DNA from: an uncultured Caryophanales bacterium
GTDB taxonomy: Bacteria > Bacillota_I > Bacilli_A > RFN20 > CAG-449
Direction: 5' to 3'
Length of the DNA stretch: 51,953 nt
Assembly (NCBI GenBank): GCA_945929875.1
Contig: CAMEOO010000005.1
Coordinates: 1 to 51,953, forward strand
A model generated the notes under the pieces. The model had not been told where the DNA came from. It did no database searches and saw only the letters and a program-made list of their open reading frames with translations. Each line of letters opens with the position of its first letter. Within the stretch, counting starts at the first letter, position 1. Position numbers and translations under genes: made by a program. Shown piece after piece: positions 10,422 through 18,467 of this stretch.

Positions 10422-11999
10422 ATGGAAAAAGGTTCAGGTATATTATTGCATATCTCATCATTACCATCAAAGCATGGTATTGGAACATTTGGTAAAGAAG
10501 CTCATTCTTTTATCAGATTTTTAGCGAAAAGCAAACAAAAATATTGGCAAATTTTGCCATTAAATCCAACTAGTTATGGTGATTCACCATATCAAAGTTT
10601 CTCCGCTTTTGCTTTAAACCCTTATTTTATCGATCTTGACATCTTAGTTAAAGAAGGTTTATTAACAAAAAGCGAAGTTAGAAATATTAAAGGTGGATCT
10701 AATCCTCATTATGTTGATTATGGAAAAGTCTATAATGAAAGATTCGATGTATTAAGAATCGCTTTTAAAAGAGGTTATCCTCTCTTAGAAAAAGAAATTA
10801 ATAAATTCTATCGTCAAAATAAATATTGGATTGAAGACTACGCTTGCTTTATGTTATTAAAAGGCCTTCATGGTGGAAAATCTTTCCAAGAATGGAAACG
10901 TGAATATCGCCTTCATAATAAAACCGCAGTAAGAAAAGCAAAAGAAGCAAATATCGACGAGTATAGATTTTGGATTTTTGTTCAATATGAAGCATTCAAA
11001 CAATATAAAAAATTAAAAGCTCACGCAAAACGTAAAGGGATAAAAATCATTGGCGATATGCCTATTTATGTTTCCCTTGATTCCGCTGACGTGTGGGGAC
11101 ATCCAAAATTATTTAAACTTGATAGAAATAGAAGGCCAGAAGCAGTCGCTGGCGTACCACCAGATTTCTTCTCTAGTACCGGTCAATTATGGGGAAACCC
11201 ATTATATGATTGGGATAAATTAAAGAAAACCAATTACTACTGGTGGAGAAAAAGAGTTCAATCAGCTGCAAAACTATTTGATTGTGTGAGAATCGATCAC
11301 TTCCGTGGATTTGAATCTTATTGGTCAGTTCCATTTGGAGAAAGTACTGCCGTTAATGGAAAATGGGTAAAAGGCCCAGATTACGATCTATTTGCGCATC
11401 TAGAAAAGTGTACTAAGAAATGTCAAATCATCGCTGAAGATTTAGGCGTTATCACCGATGCAGTCAAAGAATTAAAGAGAAAAACAGGATTCCCAGGAAT
11501 GAAATTGATGCAATTTGCTTTCGATGATTACGATCGTCACATGAAGGGCATCTATTACGATGATGATCCTAACGAAAGAGGTGGCGCAGATTTTTCTCAT
11601 TGTAAAACTGAGCAAGATTATAAAGAAGCTAAATTAAAGAATCCTTTCTTACCTCACAATTACGAAGAAAATTGCGTAGCGTATTTAGGAACTCACGATA
11701 ATGATGTAATGACAAATTTCATCATTGAACATCCTGAATTAAAAGCGCCAATGAAAGATTATCTTCACATTTGGAGAGATGAAGATATCCTCGATACGAT
11801 GATTGGTTCATTGATGAGAAGTAGAGCTAATGTCGTTATCTTCTCTCCTCAAGATCTTCTCCACATGGACAAATATTCTAGAATGAATACTCCAGGGGTA
11901 GCTTCAGGAAACTGGCAATTTAGAATTGACAAAAAAGATTTATCAGATGAACTTGCCACTCATTTAAGAGTGATGACTGAAGAAGCTCAAAGAGCATAA
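10422..11999 (+). CDS. malQ: 4-alpha-glucanotransferase
   Basis: GSGILLHISSLPSKHGIGTFG, YWQILPLNPTSYGDSPYQSFSAFALNPYFIDL, VRIDHFRGFESYW, IIAEDLGVIT, YLGTHDNDV: MalQ motifs. Confidence 0.97.
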   Translation: MEKGSGILLHISSLPSKHGIGTFGKEAHSFIRFLAKSKQKYWQILPLNPTSYGDSPYQSFSAFALNPYFIDLDILVKEGLLTKSEVRNIKGGSNPHYVDYGKVYNERFDVLRIAFKRGYPLLEKEINKFYRQNKYWIEDYACFMLLKGLHGGKSFQEWKREYRLHNKTAVRKAKEANIDEYRFWIFVQYEAFKQYKKLKAHAKRKGIKIIGDMPIYVSLDSADVWGHPKLFKLDRNRRPEAVAGVPPDFFSSTGQLWGNPLYDWDKLKKTNYYWWRKRVQSAAKLFDCVRIDHFRGFESYWSVPFGESTAVNGKWVKGPDYDLFAHLEKCTKKCQIIAEDLGVITDAVKELKRKTGFPGMKLMQFAFDDYDRHMKGIYYDDDPNERGGADFSHCKTEQDYKEAKLKNPFLPHNYEENCVAYLGTHDNDVMTNFIIEHPELKAPMKDYLHIWRDEDILDTMIGSLMRSRANVVIFSPQDLLHMDKYSRMNTPGVASGNWQFRIDKKDLSDELATHLRVMTEEAQRA

Positions 12000-12008
12000 T
12001 GGATAATT

Positions 12009-12049
12009 AGGGCTAAAGCCAATTAAAATTTTGCATTAGCCCTTTTTTT
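12009..12049 (+). terminator. Rho-independent terminator of malQ
   Basis: AGGGCTAA ... TTAGCCCT inverted repeat followed by T7. Confidence 0.8.
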
Positions 12050-12088
12050 ATTGCAATTTATTATCAAATAATAAATAATATATACATC

Positions 12089-12165
12089 GGCCTATTGGAG
12101 AAGCGGCTTAACTCAGTGCCCTCTCAAGGCACCATTCACGGGTTCGAATCCCGTATAGGTCACCA
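12089..12165 (+). tRNA. tRNA-Glu (anticodon CTC), CCA encoded
   Basis: Full cloverleaf by eye: acceptor GGCCTAT/ATAGGTC, D stem GAG/CTC, anticodon arm GTGCC-CTCTCAA-GGCAC, T arm ACGGG-TTCGAAT-CCCGT, then A-CCA; 77 nt. Confidence 0.93.
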
Positions 12166-12202
12166 ATTTAATTTATTATTTTCTTTTTTTGGAGGTAGCA
12201 AA

Positions 12203-12916
12203 GTGATTAAAGCGATTTTCTTTGATTTAGATGGCACCTTACTTCCTCTTGACGAAAAAGAATTTACCAAAATATATTTTAATTTATTAAAAGAAAAAGC
12301 AAAATCATTGGGTTATGATGAAGATAAGTTTATCAAGTGCATCATTCAAACTATTTCTTTAATGTACTCTAATGATGGGAAAAAAACTAATGAGGAAGTT
12401 TTTTGGGACCACTTTTTAAACACTTTTGGTCAAGATAAAATTATAGATAAATTAGAATTTGATAATTTTTATAAAAATGAGTTTCTTAAAACAAAAATTT
12501 GTTGTAAAGATAATCCTTTAGCAAAGAAAATTGTAACTTATTGTAGAAAAAATTTTCTCTATGTTGTTCTTTCAACAAATCCAATTTTTCCTAAAATAGC
12601 TACAGAAACTAGAATGTCATTTATTTCCTTAAAAGACGAAGATTTTGATCTAGTAACCACGTATGAAAATTCCTATTTTACTAAACCAAATCCAAATTAT
12701 TTTATAGAAATATTAAAACGATTTAAATTAAATCCAGATGAAGTAATTCTATTTGGTAATAATGAACTAGAAGATTATGAATGCGCAAAAAAATGCGGGA
12801 TTAAAACATTTCTAGTTGGAGATTATATAATTAAAGATGATAGAGTAAAAGAATCTATACCTCATTATAAATTAGAAGAAATCATTAAAATATTAGATTC
12901 ATTAAAAAAGGAGTAA
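12203..12916 (+). CDS. HAD-superfamily hydrolase
   Basis: IKAIFFDLDGTLLPLDEKEF, VLSTNPIF, ILFGNNELEDYECAKKCGIKTFLV. ORF track start 12095 lies inside tRNA-Glu; GTG at 12203 has GGAGG upstream. Confidence 0.9.
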   Translation: MIKAIFFDLDGTLLPLDEKEFTKIYFNLLKEKAKSLGYDEDKFIKCIIQTISLMYSNDGKKTNEEVFWDHFLNTFGQDKIIDKLEFDNFYKNEFLKTKICCKDNPLAKKIVTYCRKNFLYVVLSTNPIFPKIATETRMSFISLKDEDFDLVTTYENSYFTKPNPNYFIEILKRFKLNPDEVILFGNNELEDYECAKKCGIKTFLVGDYIIKDDRVKESIPHYKLEEIIKILDSLKKE

Positions 12917-12919
12917 GTT

Positions 12920-13744
12920 ATGTTAAGAGTATTTGTCGATTCAGGAAGTAGCATTAAGCAAGAAGAGAAAGAAAAATATCAAGTTGAGATTATTCCATTA
13001 AAGATTATTCTAGGTGATAAAGAATACTATGATGGAATCAATTTAACAAATGAAATTTTTTACTCTTATTTGATGAATAATCAAGTTTTTCCAAAAACTT
13101 CCCTTCCATCATTAGATGATGTCGAAAAGAAAGTTAATAAATATACAAGTGATGGAGATGATGTTATTATCATTACAATCTCAAGTGAAATTTCTGGAAC
13201 TTATAATGCGATGCGTTTACTATTTGATAACAATAAAAAAGTAAGAGTTATCGATTCACGTTTAGCGGTAGGTGGAATTAGGCTTCTCGTTGATGAAATT
13301 AACACTCATCGAGATGAACCTCTTGATCAAATTATAGAAAGAGTAAATAATTTAATCCCTAGAATTGTTATTATGGCCATTCCAGAAACCTTAGAATACC
13401 TCCATAAAGGTGGACGCCTTTCTAAAATTGATTATGTATTAGGAAGCCTTCTTCACATAAAGCCTATTATTGGTTTTGAAGACGGAAAAGTTAAAATGAT
13501 TGCTAAAAAGGTTGGCTTAAAAAATTCTATGCGCTTTATTTGTGAGTCTCTTATCGATCTTGATTGCGATCCTAATTATGAAATTATTCCTTCAATGACT
13601 TATAATAAAAAGAATCTGGATTTATTAAAAGGAATGACTGATGAAAAGTTTTATCCTCAGATGAAAGTAATTGATGATTTAGACCACGCAATAGCCGCCC
13701 ATTGGGGACCAAATGCCTTTGGATATATCTTTGTAAAAAAATAA
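12920..13744 (+). CDS. DegV family protein (fatty-acid-binding type)
   Basis: VDSGSSIKQEEKEKYQVEIIPLKIILGDKEYYDG, TSLPSLDDVEKK, SSEISGTYNAMRL, LEYLHKGGRLSKIDYVLGSLLHIKPII. Confidence 0.95.
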   Translation: MLRVFVDSGSSIKQEEKEKYQVEIIPLKIILGDKEYYDGINLTNEIFYSYLMNNQVFPKTSLPSLDDVEKKVNKYTSDGDDVIIITISSEISGTYNAMRLLFDNNKKVRVIDSRLAVGGIRLLVDEINTHRDEPLDQIIERVNNLIPRIVIMAIPETLEYLHKGGRLSKIDYVLGSLLHIKPIIGFEDGKVKMIAKKVGLKNSMRFICESLIDLDCDPNYEIIPSMTYNKKNLDLLKGMTDEKFYPQMKVIDDLDHAIAAHWGPNAFGYIFVKK

Positions 13745-13770
13745 GTTAATCGGTTAGATTAACTTTTTTT
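13745..13770 (+). terminator. Rho-independent terminator of degV, overlapping the 3' end of the convergent U32 gene
   Basis: GTTAATC-GGTTA-GATTAAC followed by T7, starting right after the degV TAA. Confidence 0.7.
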
Positions 13771-14942
13771 CTTAATATTTCATATTTTTTTACTTTAAAA
13801 GGGATCTCTATTTGATAAGTAAAAAAGGTGTTATTCGCGCTTTCTACTTCATTTCCCTTTGCATCGATAATTCTATTAACAATAAAAGAAGTATTACCTC
13901 TATCAAAAGAAACTAATTCAATTTCTTCATTTTTATTAATTGGATTTTTCATAGTGATTGAAGCAAGATGAGTGTTTTCATCATAATCTATTATCATTCC
14001 TAAATAATTCTGTAAAGGTGTATTTGAAAAAGTATAAATCAAATCAAGGTGATCAGTATATCCTTTTAGCCAGCCAGATGTAGTTTGACGATTTCCACTT
14101 TCTTCAACTTCTTTAATGTAATTTGTTAATGGTTCAATTTTATTTTCATAGATATCATCAATTAACTTACGATAAGTTTTACAAACGTGAGCTAAATAAC
14201 TAATAGATTTCATTCTTCCTTCAATTTTTAAAGAGCTAACGCCAGATTCAATCAACGACTTAATAAAACTAACAGACATTAAATCCTTACTTCCAAGAAG
14301 AAACTTATTTTTTAATAATTTATTATTTTTGTAAAGATCATAATCCCATCGGCAAGGGTGAGAACAACTTCCCTTATTCGCGTCTCTTTGAGTATAGTAA
14401 TTTGAAAGAGTGCATCTTCCAGAATATGAGCAGCACATCGCTCCATGAATAAAGACTTCTACCTCTAAACTTGATTTAGAAGTGATATCTTTTATTTGTT
14501 CTAATGTGCATTCTCTTGCTAAAACTACCCTTGTAGCGCCCATGCTCTTATAAAAATCGATCATTAAATTATTTGAAGTAGATTCTTGGGTGGAAACATG
14601 TAACTCAAAAGAACATCCTAATTCTTTAGCCCTTTTCATTATATAAAGACTAGAAACGATGATTGCATCAACATTTAATGAATCTAAATCTAACAAATAT
14701 TGATCTAATAGATCTTTATCTTCATCATTAGGATAAACGTTTAAAGCGACGTAAACTTTACATTTCCTTTGATGAGCAAACTCAATTCCCTCTTTCATCT
14801 CTTCCAAAGTGAAATTATTTGATGCACTTCGTAAAGAAAATAGTTTACCGCCAATGTAGACTGCATCGGCCCCATAAAGAACATCGATTTTTAATTTTTC
14901 TAAATCCCCTGCAGGAGCAAGAAGTTCTATTTTATTCCTCAT
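13746..14942 (-). CDS. U32 family peptidase-like protein (TrhP/YrrO-like)
   Basis: ELLAPAGDLEKLKIDVLYGADAVYIGG, VFIHGAMCCSYSGRCTLSNYYTQRDANKGSCSHPCRWDY, LKIEGRMKS: U32 signature. Confidence 0.93.
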   Translation of the reverse strand: MRNKIELLAPAGDLEKLKIDVLYGADAVYIGGKLFSLRSASNNFTLEEMKEGIEFAHQRKCKVYVALNVYPNDEDKDLLDQYLLDLDSLNVDAIIVSSLYIMKRAKELGCSFELHVSTQESTSNNLMIDFYKSMGATRVVLARECTLEQIKDITSKSSLEVEVFIHGAMCCSYSGRCTLSNYYTQRDANKGSCSHPCRWDYDLYKNNKLLKNKFLLGSKDLMSVSFIKSLIESGVSSLKIEGRMKSISYLAHVCKTYRKLIDDIYENKIEPLTNYIKEVEESGNRQTTSGWLKGYTDHLDLIYTFSNTPLQNYLGMIIDYDENTHLASITMKNPINKNEEIELVSFDRGNTSFIVNRIIDAKGNEVESANNTFFTYQIEIPFKVKKYEILRKKVNLTD

Positions 14943-15747
14943 AGGTGTCTTTCTCCTTACTATCTAATATATATTTTTCGTTTGGATTATTAAGATAATC
15001 AAGAACTTTATAAACTATTTCTTCTTCAACAAAATTATCATCAAATAAGATGCTTTTAATATTTAAAGAGATAAATTTATCTAATTCATTAAGATGATTT
15101 TCAATATAATCAGTAAAGATATATGTTCCATTTCTATCTTCAAAAATAATGTTTTTTTGTTGTCTTTTTTGCTCCCTAATTAGATATTTATTTTTAGAGT
15201 AATATTTAGGTAAATTATATTCTTCACAGTAAGAAGAAAGAAGTTTTCTTCGAGAATAAAATAAATTACGATAAGAAAAACAAACAATTCCAACTTTATT
15301 ATTATTTTGATAGTTTTCTAATGACTTTAAAGGTAAATCTTTTGAGATATAAACTGAATCTATGCCTAAAGATAAAAAGCTCTCTAATTCCATAGCGCTA
15401 ACAATTTGAGTTTGGGAAAAATAGATCAACTTATGCTTTAAATTTAAGTTATTAAATAATTGATAGACACCTAAATCAGAAAAATAATATCCATCGCATG
15501 AATTTTCTTCTAATTCATTAATAAATCGACTTAATCTTTTTAAATCATCATTAAAATATACTCGATCAATTAGTATATAAGCTTTCTTGTTCTTCTTATG
15601 AATTTGATTAAGTAGTTCTAAGCAAGAATTATTACTTAACCCATATTTATGAAAACTAGAAAAATTCTTATTTACGAGTAAATAAGAATCAAAAATATCA
15701 TACTTTTCAATTTTCTCTTTTTTATCGATAGTAATTACTTTTTCCAT
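14932..15747 (-). CDS. Divergent U32-like protein (YrrN/TrhP1-like partner)
   Basis: Overlaps the upstream end of the U32 gene; barrel-like pattern (DGYYFSDLGVYQLFNNLNLKHKLIYFSQTQIVSAMELESFLSLGIDSVYISKDLP). Assignment rests partly on gene context. Confidence 0.6.
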   Translation of the reverse strand: MEKVITIDKKEKIEKYDIFDSYLLVNKNFSSFHKYGLSNNSCLELLNQIHKKNKKAYILIDRVYFNDDLKRLSRFINELEENSCDGYYFSDLGVYQLFNNLNLKHKLIYFSQTQIVSAMELESFLSLGIDSVYISKDLPLKSLENYQNNNKVGIVCFSYRNLFYSRRKLLSSYCEEYNLPKYYSKNKYLIREQKRQQKNIIFEDRNGTYIFTDYIENHLNELDKFISLNIKSILFDDNFVEEEIVYKVLDYLNNPNEKYILDSKEKDTYEE

Positions 15748-16991
15748 TATTTGAATTGAGCCATAAAGTTTTCAATATCATCAATTTCCTTAATGATATC
15801 TTTTGATAAGTTTTCATTTCCTTCTTCAGTCACAAGAATATCGTCTTCAATTCTAACTCCGATACCAAGATTTTCAAAATATAGTCCTGGTTCACATGAA
15901 ATGATCATTCCTGGCTTTAACACCCCTTTATATCGTGGATAAGGATCGTGAGTATCTAAACCGATATGATGTGAAATCCCATGGAAATAATAATTATGAA
16001 TTTCATCAAATTCTTTTATTAAACCTTGTTCTAAACAACTATTGCCTAAGAAAGAAATAGTTTCATTTTGTAATTCTTTAATGCTAACTCCAGGTTTAAT
16101 TAAAGAAATAATATGTTTATTACAATTTAATACGATCGTATAGATTTTTCTTTGAAGATCATTAAATTTACCAGAAATAGGATAAGTACGGCTAATATCT
16201 GCATGGTACATATTAAACTCAGCACCTAAATCAAGTAATAATAAATCTTCCTTATTCATTTTTGCATTATTTGATCGATAATGAAGTACAGCAGCATTTT
16301 TCCCTGAAGCAGCAATGGTATCAAAAGAAGTTCGTGCATTTTTTAAATATTTGATACTACCTTCAAATACTCCTTGAGCTTGGTACTCATATTCTAAAGT
16401 TGGTAAACGTTTTAATACTTCTTGTAAAGCTAAATTAGTAACCTTGACATCTTCTTTATATAATTCGATTTCATAAGGTTTTTTTACTCCTCTTAATTCG
16501 ACGATTAAAGGATAGATATCAACAACTAATTTACTAAAATTAATTGCGTTTACTTTATCTTTCAACAAATTACCAAAATTAACTTGGCCATCAAAAGGAA
16601 TCCTTTCTAAATCTAAATATACTTTTTTAAATTTATTTGATTTGACTTTCTTTTCTAAAGTGGTCTCAAAGTTATTTACAAATTCAATATGTTCAATTCC
16701 AGATATTTCACTTGCTTCATTAGGATAAAGATAAGCGCCAATCCAACGAACTTTCAATGGATCATTTTCATAAATGAATAAAGTTTCCAAAACTTTTCCA
16801 TTAACTTTTTCAATCATTAAATAAGCATTGTCTTGGTTAATTCCAGTCAAATAGAAAAAGTTCATATTGACTTTAAAAGGATAATTTTCATCATTAGAAG
16901 TTTGTTTTAAAGCTCCTGAATATAAAACCACAAGCGAGTTATCTTCTATTAATTTTTCTAATTCTAAACGATTATTTTGATAATTATTCAT
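15747..16991 (-). CDS. pepP: Xaa-Pro aminopeptidase (M24B)
   Basis: LLLLDLGAEFNMYHADISRTYPISGKF, YFHGISHHIGLDTHDP, LKPGMIISCEPGLYFENLGIGVRIEDDILVTEEG. Confidence 0.94.
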   Translation of the reverse strand: MNNYQNNRLELEKLIEDNSLVVLYSGALKQTSNDENYPFKVNMNFFYLTGINQDNAYLMIEKVNGKVLETLFIYENDPLKVRWIGAYLYPNEASEISGIEHIEFVNNFETTLEKKVKSNKFKKVYLDLERIPFDGQVNFGNLLKDKVNAINFSKLVVDIYPLIVELRGVKKPYEIELYKEDVKVTNLALQEVLKRLPTLEYEYQAQGVFEGSIKYLKNARTSFDTIAASGKNAAVLHYRSNNAKMNKEDLLLLDLGAEFNMYHADISRTYPISGKFNDLQRKIYTIVLNCNKHIISLIKPGVSIKELQNETISFLGNSCLEQGLIKEFDEIHNYYFHGISHHIGLDTHDPYPRYKGVLKPGMIISCEPGLYFENLGIGVRIEDDILVTEEGNENLSKDIIKEIDDIENFMAQFK

Positions 16992-17850
16992 ATTTTAAAT
17001 TCTCCAAATCTATAATCATATCTACTACTTCATCTAAATATTTATCGTCTGATTCTTCAATTCTTCCAGAGTCGATAAGGCTAGTTAGTTTGCTATCGAA
17101 AGGAATTTGTCCTAAACATTCGTATCCATATTTCTCTTTGAAAACTTTTTCATCATTTTTTCCATAAATGTAAATTTTTTCATCACAATTTGGACAAACG
17201 ACATAAGACATATTTTCAACAATTCCTAAAACTGGTATTCTCATTGCTTCAACCATGTGTAAAGATTTCTTAACGATCATGGAAACTAAATCTTGAGGAG
17301 TAGTAACCATAATTACTCCATCTAGAGGAAACGATTGGAAAGTGGTTAAACTAACATCGCCAGTTCCAGGAGGCATATCAATTAATAAGACGTCTAATTT
17401 CCCCCAATTAACATCTTTATAAAATTGTGTCAATAAACTACAAATTAACGAGCCTCGCCAAATAATAGGATCATCTTCATTTTCTAATAACATATTAGAA
17501 GAAATTATTTTAATTCCTGATTTTGTTATTGCCGGATTAATCAAATTATTTTCTTGGTAAGCAAATTCGTGAATATTGAAGGCTTTAGGAATGCTAGGTC
17601 CGGTGATGTCACCATCTAAAATTCCAACCTTTAATCCTTCTTTACTTAACTTAGAAGCAATCAAGGAAGTCACTAAAGATTTACCTACTCCACCTTTTCC
17701 TGAAAGAACTCCAATCACTAATTTAATTTTTGATTGATCATTTATTTTAACTTTTAAATCTTGCTTTTTATGTGAGCAAGAAGAACAATCTCCTGAACAT
17801 GAAGAACAAGATGAGCATTCTTCACTTTGACACTTTTCATTTTCGCTCAT
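16984..17850 (-). CDS. Mrp/NBP35-type Fe-S carrier ATPase with Cys-rich N-terminus
   Basis: GVLSGKGGVGKSLVTSLIASKL, DIDGDITGPSIPKAF-type segment (GILDGDITGPSIPKAF), LLIDMPPGTGDVSLT, CPNC; N-terminus CQSEECSSCSSCSGDCSSCS. Confidence 0.93.
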   Translation of the reverse strand: MSENEKCQSEECSSCSSCSGDCSSCSHKKQDLKVKINDQSKIKLVIGVLSGKGGVGKSLVTSLIASKLSKEGLKVGILDGDITGPSIPKAFNIHEFAYQENNLINPAITKSGIKIISSNMLLENEDDPIIWRGSLICSLLTQFYKDVNWGKLDVLLIDMPPGTGDVSLTTFQSFPLDGVIMVTTPQDLVSMIVKKSLHMVEAMRIPVLGIVENMSYVVCPNCDEKIYIYGKNDEKVFKEKYGYECLGQIPFDSKLTSLIDSGRIEESDDKYLDEVVDMIIDLENLKYE

Positions 17851-17858
17851 AAACTACC

Positions 17859-18467
17859 TCACCTTTCTACTATACTATATACCTTTTGAAAACCTTTTGA
17901 AATAATTTTCACATTTCCATTAGTAATATTTTTTAAATCATTAAGATTTAAATAGATGCAAGAATAAGTAATTATTACTTCTTCCTCATAGCTCACATTA
18001 ACAATATTTCCATTTGCTTTATCTAAGTAATTTTTCACAATTTGAAAAAGTGAATAGCTAGTGACTATATCAAATAATTCTTGCTCTTCTATACGATAGA
18101 TTTTAGCAATATCAAAAACATTTTTTGAAGAATCGACATAGGCTCTAATTAAGCCTGAAGCCCCTAATTTGATTCCGCCAAAGTATCTTACGACAATACA
18201 GAGGATATTTTCTAATTCTTTGTTTTTTAAGAATTCTAAAATCGGTCTTCCCGCCGTGCCGCTAGGTTCACCATCATCATTACTTTTTTCTTTTCCATCT
18301 ACGATGTAAGCATAACAATAGTGCGTAGCTTTAGGATATTCTTTTTTTATCTCTACAAGAATGCTTTTTGCTTCTTCAACACTTTCAATAGGTGCAATTA
18401 TAGCGTAAAACTTAGATTTGTTAATCTCTGTAAGTTTCACATATTTTTCTTTAATTCTAAGACTCAT
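17859..18467 (-). CDS. YigZ/IMPACT family protein
   Basis: KSKFYAIIAPIESVEEAKSILVEIKKEYPKATHYCYAYIV, SNDDGEPSGTAGRPILEFL, VVRYFGGIKLGASGLIRAYVDSSKN. Confidence 0.95.
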   Translation of the reverse strand: MSLRIKEKYVKLTEINKSKFYAIIAPIESVEEAKSILVEIKKEYPKATHYCYAYIVDGKEKSNDDGEPSGTAGRPILEFLKNKELENILCIVVRYFGGIKLGASGLIRAYVDSSKNVFDIAKIYRIEEQELFDIVTSYSLFQIVKNYLDKANGNIVNVSYEEEVIITYSCIYLNLNDLKNITNGNVKIISKGFQKVYSIVER

